Part shown: piece after piece, positions 1-11,470 of the stretch | Position numbering within the stretch: the stretch's first letter is position 1 | How the letters are laid out: each line of letters begins with the position of its first letter | Assembly (NCBI GenBank): GCA_007922305.1 | Contig: ML677385.1 | Location: forward strand, 1,882,566-1,946,565 | DNA length: 64,000 bases | Origin: Dermatemys mawii | Lineage: Eukaryota > Chordata > Testudines > Dermatemydidae | Direction: 5' to 3' | Made by a program: the position numbers and the translations under genes | Notes under the pieces: generated by a model | Seen by the model: only the letters and a program-made list of their open reading frames with translations | Database searches by the model: none | Told to the model about the DNA's origin: nothing

Positions 1-1378
1 GGGTGCTGCGGGCAGAGTGACCGGCGCGGCAGAGCTGTCTGTGTGTCGGCTAGCAGAGCAGCTAGCGGATCAACGGGCGGAGCGGTTCGTGGGACAGCCA
101 GCGGAGCGGAGCAGAGCCGATTGCGGTGAGAGCTGCAGCGGAACCTCACGGAGAGGCGGCGCAGTCGGCCTCGGACCACGTAAGGTGCCCCGTGCCCTAC
201 CCTCCATCTCCACCCAGGCTGGAGGTAAGACTCTGCCAATTGACTTTTGAACTCTGCACGGACCAAGGACAGAGACTCTTGGGCTGTTGGACTTTTGGGA
301 CTATTGAGTGACTTTTTGGGGTTGGGGAACTCAAGAGCCAAAGGGAAGGCCACGGCCTATTTGCTGGGAGGGGGGCTTCTGGTTCATGGTTTGGTTTATT
401 AACCTTGTTTGTGGTGTTTCCCCAATAATATGCCACATTGTTTCTCCCTGTTATTAAAAGGCTTTGGTACACTCAGACTCTGTGCTTGCGAGAGGGGAAG
501 TATTGTCTCTTACAGACGCCCAGAGGGGTGGTATATGGTTGTCCCAGGTCACTGGGTGGGGGCTCGAGCCGGTTTTTTTGTATTGTGCTATTGGAATGGA
601 ACCCCTGGATACTGAACCCGGCCCTTGTTGCTGCCAACTCTGACGGGCAGAAGGGTTACAAGTATTGTGGCAAAGCTCTGGCCTTGTCCCTGTGGGTCCT
701 GCGCTTCCAGGCAGTTTGTGCTAGCCTCAGAGGCTCACTGTGACCCTTCGCGGAGCCCCTCTCTCTCCAGGCCAGGGTTACAGTCTACTGAGCCCTTCTC
801 ATCATAAGCCAGCAAAGCGGTTGGTGAGAGAACTCCCACAGTCTCTGTTGTCCCTCTGGGCTTATTTCAGGACAGTATAACCTCCTGTACTGCTAGGGGC
901 CTGCCTTCCCCTTCCAGGAGGTGTATCAGTAGTAGCAGGTTGGGGGGAACTCAGGCCCGCCCTCTACTCCAGGTTCCAGCCCAGGGACCCTAATGGTAGC
1001 AGCTGTTGGCAGCCAACCTTTCACTGACAGAGTTGCTACTTTTCCCTGGGCCACTTCCCCACAGCTCTCCCACTTCTCCCTTACCTCAGGGTCACAGCAA
1101 AGCTTCCTCTCCTCCAGATCCTTTCTCCTTGGCTCCTCCCACCTGACAAACTGGGAGGTTTTTAACAAGTTTCAGCCAGCCCCTGATTGGCTTCAGGTGT
1201 CCCACTCAGGCTAGCTGTTTCTACTCCTTTCTAGAAGGTTCTTAATTGGCCCCAGGTGTCTTGATTGGCCTGGAATAGCCTTTGTTTGGCTATCCAGGGA
1301 ACAAGGACCTGCACATCCTGAGACTAATATACCTGCCTTCCAGCACTCTCCTATATCCTTCTGGTCTGACTCCATCAC
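1..1378 (-). mobile_element. LTR-like interspersed repeat, inverted relative to 61411-62075
   Basis: Read on the minus strand from 1378 downwards, this stretch begins TGATGGAGTCAGACC and follows the plus-strand sequence starting at 61411 closely through the aligned part (about 1378 to 650). Both contain an AATTAAGAACCTTC-like block and a TAAAAACCTCCCAGTT block that could be an LTR TATA region. The part nearer position 1 (about 1-650) is GC-richer and has no second copy in this window; it may be internal sequence or a second nested element. No long coding frame with a recognisable retroviral or transposase domain is present. The LTR assignment is inference. Confidence 0.5.
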
Positions 1379-3039
1379 AGTATATACATCTCAGAATATA
1401 TCAACAGCTGCACAAAGGGCCTGATCCATTGGAGTCTTTAGTTTAATTTGAATGGGCTTTAGATCAAGCCCCTAACACACATGAACTCTCATTCTTTGGG
1501 GAACAAGTAATGAAGCTGCCACTGAACTTCGGTCTCTGCTGTGTAACAGGATGAAATACTTATGAAGGCCTACAGAAAACATGTAACTTATTGAGAAAAT
1601 AAGCCAACAAACTTAATCTATTAACAATTCTTATTCCATTACTTAGACCATCTTTATCACCATATATACTTTGATTTGCTTAGTAACTTTCCTTCATTTA
1701 ACTAAACAATCTGAAACATACCTTAAGTATGATACATTGTGTAAGGTTGTCACTTGATCAGCTGATGACCAATGACTGACAGAAATAAAATGTCTTTGAA
1801 ACTCCTCTTCAATTGCAGCCACAGGCAGGTAACCCGAACTTACATAACTGCAATAATAATATAATAATAATAATCATAAACTCAGCTGCTGATACAGAAT
1901 TTCCAATAATACTTTTAAATGACTCAGTGGGGGTATTACGAAAAGATTCAAAGTAGCAAATATATCAGTCTGATACTAACAGCATATAAAGTAATACAGT
2001 CATCTATCACAAAGGGGGCTATTTGCCTTATCATGCCTGCATGGAACTGCGATTAATATGTATGAAAGTTACACACACTGAGAACAGAACAGACTCCCTA
2101 ATTTGGCAAAGAAAATAGGTTTTACTTCTAATTTTGTATTGTTTTTTTATCTTTAATTGGTCAGTACATTTTCTGTAACACTGACATACATTTCTTCTTC
2201 ACCCTCTAAAATAAGACTTAGTTTTTATAGTGGAGGAGGTAAAACAAATTGCAACAAGGTTTTTTTTTTTATTTTATTTTATTTTTTTTAACAAATTTTG
2301 CTTTTCTTTTGGTTTTCAAATTTCCCCAGAGAGAGCGTGATTTTTTTTCAAATTTCTTCAAATAATTCTTGGTCATTTGTGACTAGCACATTCTGAATAG
2401 TTGTTACTGAAATTCAGGCTGTTTTGGTTATACTTAATTTGACACTAAATCACTTGATGTTTATATACCTATCAGATATGCATATATTTTAGAATTAGTT
2501 TTCTGGTTATTTTCTGATTATTTTCAAATTTTACCTTTAATAAATATTCTCACTTACATTTTTCAGTTTCTATCTAATAAACACATTTGCTAGGATATTC
2601 GTGGGAAGCAAACACAGAGGGAATGGGAACACAATCAAAGTGAAGTTACTTTAAAATGTGAATCAATATTCTAAGAAACTCTTTTGCTGTATTTTCCCCA
2701 GTTCTTGGCTGATGTTTGTGATCTGACTGAATAGAGGTGGACAGTGTCTGCTGCATTACAGCTTATAGGAAATATCAGTTCAGTGAAAAAACATTTTGTG
2801 GTGAAACTTGAATCTGGAGGTGAACATTCCCGCAGCATGGCACAGCAGGCTCTTATTTCCTTAGGGCCACATCCTGTTGTCTGCTGTGCAGGTGTTCTGG
2901 GGAGCAGCACAGAAGGATTAGCACCTAACAGGAGCTCATTACTCTGCTGGTTGGTACATCAGAGCCCCAAAGGGGCATTGTCTGACAGATAAGGGCATCA
3001 GCATGTCTCTGGTTAGCTTGCATGCTACCTTCTGCCGTA
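1379..3039. other. Intergenic or TMPRSS3 intronic sequence, AT-rich
   Basis: No exon is recognised here on either strand. There is a short (ATA)n tract near 1851-1875 and T-rich stretches near 2140-2350. By gene order this should be TMPRSS3 intron, because the SRCR exon at 3757-3880 splices toward lower coordinates. A stop-free minus-strand frame at 2671-2910 shows only weak resemblance to the second SRCR half and is not called. Confidence 0.5.
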
Positions 3040-3200
3040 TCTGCCAGCCAGGGACTCATAATGGGTCAGATCAATGATCCATCTAGCCCAGGATCCTGTC
3101 TTCTAACAGTGGCCAATGCCAGATGCTTCAGAGGGAATTAATAGAACAGGGCAATTATCAGGTGACACATCCTCTGTCAATGAGTCCCAGGTTCTGGGAA
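3040..3200 (-). mobile_element. CR1 LINE 3' fragment
   Basis: The plus strand carries the reverse complement of a CR1 3' region: a GGTCAGATCAATGATCCATC-type block followed by TAGCCCAGGATCCTGTCTTC and a GGCCAATGCCAGATGC block. The same arrangement, better preserved, occurs at 50510-50585. The copy is old and lacks coding sequence. Confidence 0.6.
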
Positions 3201-3756
3201 CACCAATTTGCTCTGCAAGGTGCAACACAGTTGCATATCCTGGGCCATCTTGTCCTATGTCAACAGGAAGTACAGCTCTTACCACTCCACTCTGCCCTTC
3301 CTAGCCCTAGCAGTGTGGCTCCTACCAATGAGAGGAGGATTTTCCTATTCAGGCAATCTCTTTGATGTTGGTCAGACCATTCTGTACTATATTTTGAAAA
3401 TAAAACTTCCTGACTTCAGCTCTTTTATGTTGAATAGTGAAGTAGTATTTTATCCTAATACTAGTGATCATTTGTTTTAGTAATCTTTACATTAGTACTA
3501 ACACTGTATAAAAATCAGAGGAGATTCATTATACAAGATAACTTAAAGCATTCTGGTCACATTCTTGGGACTGCCATTAAAATCTCTGTACTGAATTGTC
3601 TCCTGCAAGAATGAAGCTGATCTGTGTGGTAGATAGAGCTTTCTCAGGGGGTGACTCCAAGTCTGGCAAGAATTCCTGCAGGAACTAAGTAGCACTTCCT
3701 ACCAGAGAAGCTTATTTAAAATGTCATTTAGAGACTCCCACATTTTTATTCAGTAC

Positions 3757-3880
3757 CTTGAGAAACCTAAGCGTTTACATGTAGCATTTCCATTCTCATC
3801 GTTCCAGTCATCTGAGCAGACAGTCCTCCAGGAACCAAAAGTAAACACCTGAAGCACTGCCTTCTTTCCACTCAGCCTGA
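3757..3880 (-). CDS. TMPRSS3: TMPRSS3 SRCR exon (first half)
   Basis: This 124-nt exon (acceptor CCCTCAG, donor GTACTG) encodes the start of the scavenger-receptor cysteine-rich domain: KKAVLQVF, a WRTVCSDDW core and a CKRLGFS end, matching the human VLQVF...MCSDDW...QLGFPS pattern. It ends in phase 2. The partner exon with the remaining cysteines was not found in 1-3756. Confidence 0.85.
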
Positions 3881-6800
3881 CTGAGGGATTTAGAAAAACA
3901 TGAAAAGCATCAATAAGAAGTTAAAAAAAGAGAACTCTATCAAGTACAAAACAATGTAAGCAAGTCACCATAGCTTCTGTATCTCTTGGTTCATTCTATC
4001 TGTATTACTAGTCTCTTCTGAACACTTACTTCTTTGAAATAATTCACCTGTCTCTTCTTCCAAATAGAAAATTGATTTCCCTTTACCTTCTTCACTACTT
4101 GACAATATACCAAGGGACACCCAGCAAGTGCAGCTTCACCAATGCAGCCTGAAGGCAAGTCCCCACATAAATGGACATGGATACAGAATGTTTTTGCCAG
4201 AATTCTAGCGGTAATATAGAGATTAATGGCCCCACTGTCAGGGTTTCTTGTCAGGTGCATGCCATTTGAAATCAAGGGGAGCTGTGTGTGCTCAGAACCT
4301 CTGAAAATCAAGCCTTAGCTGAGTAGCTTTGAAGAATGTAATTAAAAGTAATTGTTGCTGTATTAGCAGCATGACATAATTGTAGGAACATAGGATTGGA
4401 CATGCCTGATCATCACATCAAGCCTGGTCTCCCATGGATCCGTTGGTGGAGATCTCTTTGAATTATCACCTCTGATGGAAGGGATCTTGGGGACTGTGGA
4501 GGGAAAATGGAGATACAACTTTGGGAGCTGCAATGCTCCCTCTCCTGGCCACCTACCGTGAGCCAGCAAAACTCCCGATGGAGCAGTGCTTCTAAAGGCT
4601 GGGTTCTATGGGCTGTTTAGCAGAAGATTCAGAGTGGGCCCAGAGGGAGATAATACAGCTTGGAGTTGATTTACTTCCTGACCAGATTTCCATGGATAAG
4701 TCTCACATACTGTGTATAATTCTGCTCTCCCATGTTTAAGAAATAATAATAATTAATTCAAACTGGAACAGGTACATAGAAGGGCTACTAGGATGATCCA
4801 AGGAATGGAAAACCTATCTTAAGAGAGGAGAGTCAAGGAGCTTAGCTTGTTTAGCCTAAGGAAAAGAAGGCTGAGGAGAGATATGACTGCTCTCTATAAA
4901 TACATCAGAAGGATAAATACCAGGGAGGGAAGGGAGTTATTTAAGTTAAGACCCAATGTTGACACAAGAACAAATGGATATAAAATGGCCATCAACAAGT
5001 TTAGGCTTGAAATAAGGAGAAGGTTTCTAACCATCAGAAGAGTGAAGTTCTGGATTAGCCTTCCAAGGAAATCAGTGGGGAGAAAAAACCTAACTGGCTT
5101 CAAGACTGAGCTTGATAAGTTTATGAAGGGAATGGTATAAGAGGATTGCTTATAATGGCATGTAACAAATTTGTGATTGCTAGTAGCAGATATCTCCAAT
5201 GGCTGGAGATGGGACACTAGATGGGGAGGGCTCTGAGTTACTAGAGAGAATTCTTTCCTGGGTGTCTGGCTGGTGGGTCTTGCCCACATGCTCAGAGTCT
5301 AACTGATCACCATATTTGGGATCAGGAAGGAATTTTTCCTCTGTTCAGACTGGCAGAGACCCTGGGATTTTTTCATTTCCTCTGCAGCATGGGGCACAAG
5401 TCCATTGTAGGCTTAAATTAGTGTAAATGGTGAATTCTTTGTAACTTGAAGTCTTTAAATTGTGATTTGGCAACTCCAGTAACTCAGCCAGAGGTTGGAG
5501 TCTATTAAAGGAGTAGATGGGTGAGGTTCTGTGACCTGCAATGTACAGAAGGTCAGACTAGATGATCACAATAGTCCTTTCTAGCCTTGCGGTCTATGAG
5601 TTTTCTAGATCAGGGGATGGTGTTGTAGAACATCATACCTCCGCCACTTCACCCATTCCTATCCCCCATTCTGCCCCATGGCCTGCAGAGCTCCAGCTGA
5701 GGAGAATTTGCACGGGAATTGGCAGAGCAGAGGCACCATATCCCCACACTTTCAAGTAGAAGGGAGGCATCAAGGCCAGGATCAGTGTATGATTAGCTGA
5801 CTCCAAAATATTAAGATTAGCTTTTCATTCTCTTACTGGGCAGGCGGAAAAATGAGAAGGGCAAAACTTTTCTAAAATTGTGTTCATGGTTTAGGATTCC
5901 AAATCATTACCAAAATAAACAGCATGTAAATGATTCCAAATTACAAATCCACATATTTGAAAATCAGTACATCTTTCCCTCCCTACCTACTACTGAAATT
6001 AGGGTTCTAATTTTCTCCTCACCTGTTGAAAACATCACAATCAGCTACTATAAAACAGCACAGGAAGGCCCCATTTAAAATAGTTACGTGGTGCCAGAAG
6101 TTGTTACAGGGAAATGTTGGAATCTTGAATACATATGCCACATGGGTGGCAGCAAGGTCAGTCACTGCCCTGAGCTCTCATGCTTTCTTGTTGTGTGTCA
6201 CTCAGCTATTCATCTCTCTCTTTCCATCTCTCCCTTGAAGTCTTTATAGAACACATTTTGCTATAATATGCCAAACACTCTGCTGCCAAGAAGAGTTAGA
6301 AGTGACCCATAATAGAATCAAATTTACCGCAGCTGTATTCATCCTCTCCTCCTTTACAGTTAAAGACACCATCACACCTTGCTGATTGCTGGATACATTT
6401 GAAGGATGATCTGCATCGAAACTTCCCAATGCAGTTGTACTGGACTGCCAGAAATTAAAGACAACACACTAACATGATCACAACAGGATAGTAAGTTGTG
6501 TGCTTGAAGTATTTTTTTTTAATTTGATTAGATAGCCCCACTCTTGTGTTTGTGAAAAGACAACCCTTATATTCTAGGAATATTGAAATACAATCTACAG
6601 GTTGCTACACAATGCTGTTAAATGTATCTATCAATAATGGTAACGATGGTGAAACAGCATTGTTATCAATTATGGCTCCTTTCCAACTTCTCTAATCCCC
6701 AGTTCATGTTTCAGTCTAGGGAGAATTTCTGGGTCTGGTATATATGACTGGCTCTGCATCAGCAAAGAAGGAAATGAGAACCTCCTCAGAGCTGCAGTGC

Positions 6801-7547
6801 AGAGCTGTTTACTCTTGTCTGTTTCTCAGCCTTGTAAGTCTGTAAATTTTCTGGGTGTGAAGGTGTTGCTCTACCACCAACAAATTCTATGTCTGCACTT
6901 GTGCAGGTGTGACCTTCCAGTTGCAACTAAGCTCATTCTTTTTCCTGTCCCCATCTTTTTGGGTTGGGGGAAAGGACACTAGAGCACTCAAACACAGTGA
7001 TGTCAGTCTTTTGTTAGTGTACATGAGGGAAATACAGGACAAAAAATTACATTGTCTGAAGCCACATCTAGTCTCTATTCCCCAAGCACAAACGCTGCTT
7101 AAATGTTTTTTTTGAATGGGGATCATTGTGTTGATTCACTGACGTCCATGTTTTCAGACAGTTATGTCTTCAGTTACAGTTTTTGCCTTGAAGGTTTCTT
7201 ACTATTTCAGGTTTCCCAGTGTTGTGAGTGTAGCTTATGCCAATGGTCTCTCTTGTGTGCCAGATCAGTTTTGTTCATACATGTAAATAAAATTTCAAGT
7301 CATCACACCAAACGGATTTTTTACTTCATTAAACTATTTTGGTGGCAGTTTAATTCCATTCTCAGTAAGAGACTCATGAAAAATTAAGTGCGTGAGTGGT
7401 TAATTGAGAATCTAATAAATAACTAATTGTACTCACCACCCAGGCCAATGGCAACTGCTAGGATTACTACAAGTAATAAAACAAGGATAAATGGAAGAAA
7501 CCTTAGTGAGACTAAAACATGGCACTTCGAAGATGGCTGAGTAGCTC
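3757..7547 (-). CDS. TMPRSS3: TMPRSS3, partial gene: transmembrane, LDLRA and first SRCR exons
   Basis: Three minus-strand exons, 7547-7437, 6444-6328 and 3880-3757, join in one frame (phases 1, 1, 1, then 2 at the last donor) and read as the N-terminal half of transmembrane serine protease 3, a type II membrane protease that acts in epithelia and the inner ear. In order: a hydrophobic anchor ending AVAIGLG, a six-cysteine LDL-receptor class A module, and an SRCR start containing KKAVLQVF and CSDDW. The human protein has the same domain order. The second SRCR half and the whole trypsin-like domain are absent and presumably lie left of position 1. The exon or exons before 7547 were not identified; an upstream exon must end in phase 1. 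No frameshift or stop is seen in the three exons. Head-to-head arrangement with UBASH3A matches human 21q22.3. Confidence 0.85.
4758..5600 (+). mobile_element. CR1 LINE 3' end (ORF2 C-terminus plus 3' UTR)
   Basis: In the TMPRSS3 intron between 3880 and 6328. The frame at 4847-5140 reads as the C-terminal CR1 reverse-transcriptase [22 protein letters not shown], later [15 protein letters not shown] and [11 protein letters not shown]. It is followed by the CR1 3' region with GATGATCACAATAGTCC and CGGTCTATGAG at the end near 5600. One stop (at about 4820) already breaks the upstream frame. It is a 5'-truncated, inactive copy. Confidence 0.85.
5601..6327. other. TMPRSS3 intron remainder
   Basis: No exon or clear repeat boundary recognised. 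Short stop-free frames here have no family resemblance. Confidence 0.4.
6328..6444 (-). CDS. TMPRSS3: TMPRSS3 LDL-receptor class A exon
   Basis: This 117-nt exon (acceptor CTGGCAG, donor GTAAAT, phase 1 to 1) encodes one LDLRA module with six cysteines: C, then RFKC-type spacing through [18 protein letters not shown] and DEYSC. The usual calcium loop DGxxDCxDGxDE reads [12 protein letters not shown] here, so two acidic positions that are Asp in human are replaced by Asn and Gly. The module may bind calcium poorly; see findings. Confidence 0.88.
7437..7547 (-). CDS. TMPRSS3: TMPRSS3 transmembrane exon
   Basis: This 111-nt exon sits between a TTTCTAG acceptor and a GTGAGT donor. It encodes a short cytoplasmic segment ending SLR, then about 22 hydrophobic residues ([15 protein letters not shown] and on to AVAIGLG). 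The human protein has a similar LKFFP...LALAIGLG anchor at this place. A type II signal anchor is expected to leave the protease outside the cell. Confidence 0.85.
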
Positions 7548-10217
7548 CTAGAAACCAAAAAGAAAAGTGAGAAACAGCAGCTTTTATGAAATAAACACAC
7601 CTGGATTTTCAGTGAAAACATTTTTTAAATTAAAATAGACTCAAGTAGTAACAGCTCCCTTCATTTTATGGTAAGGCCTGATCCTTTGAGGCACTGACTA
7701 ACTTGTGTAAGGAGTTGAGAGCACTCGGAACCTTGCAAGGCGTGGTCTGCACATTAGGACCAGTTCCATAGCCCATTGGAAGCAAAGGAAAGACTCCCTT
7801 TGTCTTTGATGGGTTAGAATCAGGCCCTTAGTGAGTGGCTAGGCTAAGTCCCAGTGAACTCAAAACTTGACTTCTAAGCCGTCTGATTTTCATGATCAGG
7901 AAGATAAAAAGTAAACGACGCTCTCTAAAGAGTTAAATGACTCCGAGAAAAGAAAATTCAGAATTGTTTTGTTTACGTAATCAAACCTGAATAAAGTGTA
8001 GGATCTACTGAAAATTTTAGAATTGATTATAGAACTCTCAAATGGAGAAATAAAATTCTCTTCAAAGAATTAGTGGCTCTGAATGTCACTTTTATGAAAA
8101 CTTCTGCCAAAAATGTCTTCGGAATCTCTCCTGACACTCACTGTTACCATCATCTCTGGCTCATCATTGTGTGCTGTGTTCAGGACAACTGAAATCCAGT
8201 GAAGAAGAAGGAGGTGATATGGCTCCACTTGTGACAGTGAGGAAGTAAGTCTAGCTGCAGCACACTGCATTCCCTAAAGTTTGAAGAATAAAGATGTGGA
8301 GCAAAAGACTGGAAGTGAATAAGAGATGTTAAAGACTGAAGCAGAGGCAGGACAGAATCAAGAGAAGGACAAAATTGTCCAGTGTTTCGGAAGAGATGAT
8401 AGGCCCACATATAAAGGAAATGGCAGAAGAAAGCAAAAGTTCAGGGCAAGAATAAAGCTCTAGATTTTTGGCTTTTGAAGCAAGGCTAATTGGAGCAATA
8501 GGTTAGAAATATAGATGTAGAAAACTGAACCCAAAAGGAGAAGCGATTTTTCCAAATTTGAGCCTTATTGACTTAGTCAAATTCACACAGCCAATCAATG
8601 GTAGAGGCAAGAGTAGAGGCCTATTCCTAGCCTATTCCTGTGAAATGGATTAAAGAACAGGAATCCATAGCAATGGATCAACAAGAGAGGCAACAGTTTT
8701 CACTGAACATAATGGATGGATTTGTATAAAAAAATTATTCTGTTCTGATACACAAAGACCAAAGTAAGTGTAAATAATGGAAATGTGCCATTTACATATA
8801 CAGGAGGTCTTCAGTTTTGATTCATTCAGCTGTGCCCATCCTACCCCTAAACTTACCTTTGAATTTTGGATTTGCAAAAACTTGCTCAGACAAAACTGTT
8901 GAGTTTCATCCAGTTTCACTGAAACCTGTTCAGTAGAAATTGAGTGAATCTCTTAGCAAACAAAATGTGAAATCAGGAAAATTTTATCTGGTTTCAGGGG
9001 TCATAAAGAATACTTTGCAGACCTGTCATAGTTAAACGGTCTGTATAAATTAATATTGTTTTACCTATGACCTTAGGTCTGATTCTGCTCCCATTGAAAT
9101 TAGTGTGTGTTTTGTCATTGGTTTCAACGGGAACAAGTTCATGCCCATAGAATGTAACCAATACGTATACTATGCTATCCATGACCTACTCTACTGTATT
9201 TTCTTTTTTCTAATGATATGGATTACCAGACTTGGAAGGTTTCATATAAAACATTCAAAATTGTGTCATATCTGAAGTAAGAAACAAATAATCTTCTGTC
9301 TGGATGAAACTGTATGAATAATTCAGCCTTGCAAAAGTGTAATGGAAACATATCCATTGAGGCAAAAAAATGTCCTCACCCACTCTCACCCCACTGAAGC
9401 TAGTAAAAAAAATATTTCTCACTAATAAAAAAAATGTATCTTGTTTGTGTTAATAGAGTTTTGCAAGGCTAAATTACTACATAAACCAGGGATAGTCAAT
9501 AGGCAGACCACATGCCAAATCTGAACAGCCAGATGCCATTGAAAGAACCCTGAAATCTTATTATTTACTTATTATTATGATCATTGTTATTAATTTTTAA
9601 AAAACCAACTACTCTTTCTCCTCCTACCACTCCAATACCTTTCTACTGGTGAGGAGTCTGGACCATGACCAATAAATGTGGATGATGACAACAAATCATT
9701 GACTACCCCTGACTGTATACATTACAAAGGGACAAAGGTATGTAGAATCCCTACCAAGTCCACTTGCACTGGGATCTACTTTTGCTTGCTGTATGTTGAA
9801 AAATCTTTTGTAGAAAAAATGAACTTCAGGTACTGGCAATTTGTCTTCAGTAACAGAGGTGATTTCAGGATCTCCAGTAGTGGGTTTAGTCTCCAGTACC
9901 TAGACCAACAAAGAACAGAAGTCACTTTTAAAACCAACTACTCTTTCTCCTCATACCACTCCAATGCCTTTTTACTGGTGGGGATTTTTTTTTGTTGAGA
10001 GGTCCTGCTTTGAGCACACTTTTGGAATGAACAGCTGATACAAAGCAAAGCCAGGGACAGCTTTCAGGCCTGCTCTCTCTTTGCCTAAAAAAGGCCTCAT
10101 CCTGCAAGATGTTGAGCACCTCCTGTGTGTTACTAAGGAGCTCATGCAATTTCCATGGTCTTCAGTGAGAGTCAGGGCACTCAGCAACTTGCACAAATGG
10201 ACTGCTCATTAGCAAGC
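7548..10217. other. Region upstream of the TMPRSS3 anchor exon
   Basis: The missing TMPRSS3 N-terminal exon would be expected between here and about 14000 on the minus strand but is not recognised. The stretch near 8545-8625 resembles an old MIR-type SINE (CAAATTCACACAGCCAATC). A 55-base block at 9600-9655 recurs at 9931-9985. Confidence 0.4.
9600..9985 (+). repeat. Direct repeat of about 55 bp, copies at 9600-9655 and 9931-9985
   Basis: Both copies share AACCAACTACTCTTTCTCCT, then CCACTCCAAT and TTACTGGTG/CTACTGGTG, differing at a handful of positions. The 275 bases between them are not repeated. It could be a local duplication or the two ends of an unrecognised element. Confidence 0.7.
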
Positions 10218-11006
10218 TGTCATAAGTGTGAAGTAGCCTAGAATTAGTGTTTACCTGTAAGGGGTTAAGCTAAAGGTAACCTGAGAGGTGGACAACTGAC
10301 CAATGAGAAATTCCTCAGGAGACAAAGGATTTTAAGTTTCAGTTTCTCTCTGGGTCTCTCTCTGTTCACCTCAGCTATGGGATGAACACAGCTATGTCTT
10401 TCACTATAACTATAAGATTCTATTAAATATTGTAGTCAGTAAGCTTACCTTCTCTTTACCACTTGGAGAGTTCTCAGTGGTGAGTGTTGGCTGGGTGCTT
10501 CTTGATATTGTAAGCTTCAGCAGAGATATCAACTGTGGGAGAAAGTTGCCTCGGGGAAGAGGTTTGGGTTCTGAATCCTTTTGTTGATTATGGTAGATGC
10601 TGTTCTATTGATGGTTATAAGGGATTTATTCCTTTCTTTTTTCTTTTATTAAAATCTTTCTTTTAAGAAGCTGACTGCTTGTTTTTCATTGTGTAAGATC
10701 CTGGTTTTGGATCGGGCACGTCTCGCAGGATCAGGCGAGGTTTGGGTTTTTTTATTCTCTCAAGCTTTCCAGGGAAGGAAGAAGTTTGGGTGGGGGGGTT
10801 AGTGGAAAGGGAAAGAAGGGTCTCAAACTACCCTAGACCTAGTTTGGTGGTGGCAGCGTACCAGGTCCAAATACAGAAGAATTTGTGTTCTGGGGAAAAA
10901 CATTTTAACCCAAGCTGGTAAAATAAGCTTGTGGGGGTTATTTCTTTTTTCATGCGGCTCCCCACATCTGTACCCTAGAGTTCAGAGTGGGGAGGCAATC
11001 CTGACA
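10218..11006 (+). repeat. 5' LTR of the Gypsy element
   Basis: Bounded by TGTCATAAG at the left and CCTGACA at the right, giving the TG...CA ends and a 5-bp terminal inverted repeat (TGTCA/TGACA) typical of LTRs. It is about 789 bp. It contains a TTATTAAAATC stretch near 10647 that could serve polyadenylation. The TGG that follows directly marks the primer-binding site; I could not assign the tRNA. Confidence 0.75.
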
Positions 11007-11470
11007 TGGTTGGCAGTGGTGGGATGAAATTTTGTGAATCTAAAAAACAGAATTTTGCAGAAGCAGTTTTCTCTAAGGGAGAGCTCAGCAAGTGAAGCAG
11101 GTAATGGTGTTAAGTTAAACACCACAGGGAGTCACTCTGGTAAAACTTGTTCTGCAGGTCTTGAAGCTGTGATAGCTCCATGCTTTGTCTTTTTCAGTTG
11201 CCTGAGGGCAGGGAACTGAAGGTTTTTTGGGGGTTTTTTTAGAGGGTTTTCTCCTGCTGGATAGCAGAGAGTAGCCCAGGTTTGCAGTTAAGAGTTAATA
11301 GGCTCGTTAAGTGCTAGGCAACCATCCCAGGGGTCCCTGGGGTGGAGTGGGGGAACTGGTCAGTTCAGTTTTCTGAGAAACAGTGTAGGGGGTCTTTCTC
11401 CCTCTGCTGGTAGGATTAAAACCCTGCTGAGAATTTCCAAGTGATATAAGAAATTTTTGTTTAATTTTCA

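Noticed and set aside
2671..2910. Minus-strand frame with ADTVHLYSVRS as the second SRCR exon of TMPRSS3
   Set aside because: Resemblance is only a few residues, the cysteines do not fit and no acceptor gives the required phase 2 without a stop.
8180..8410. Minus-strand frame resembling a LINE C-terminus
   Set aside because: Only a vague LLPHC...HIT pattern; too weak to call a family.
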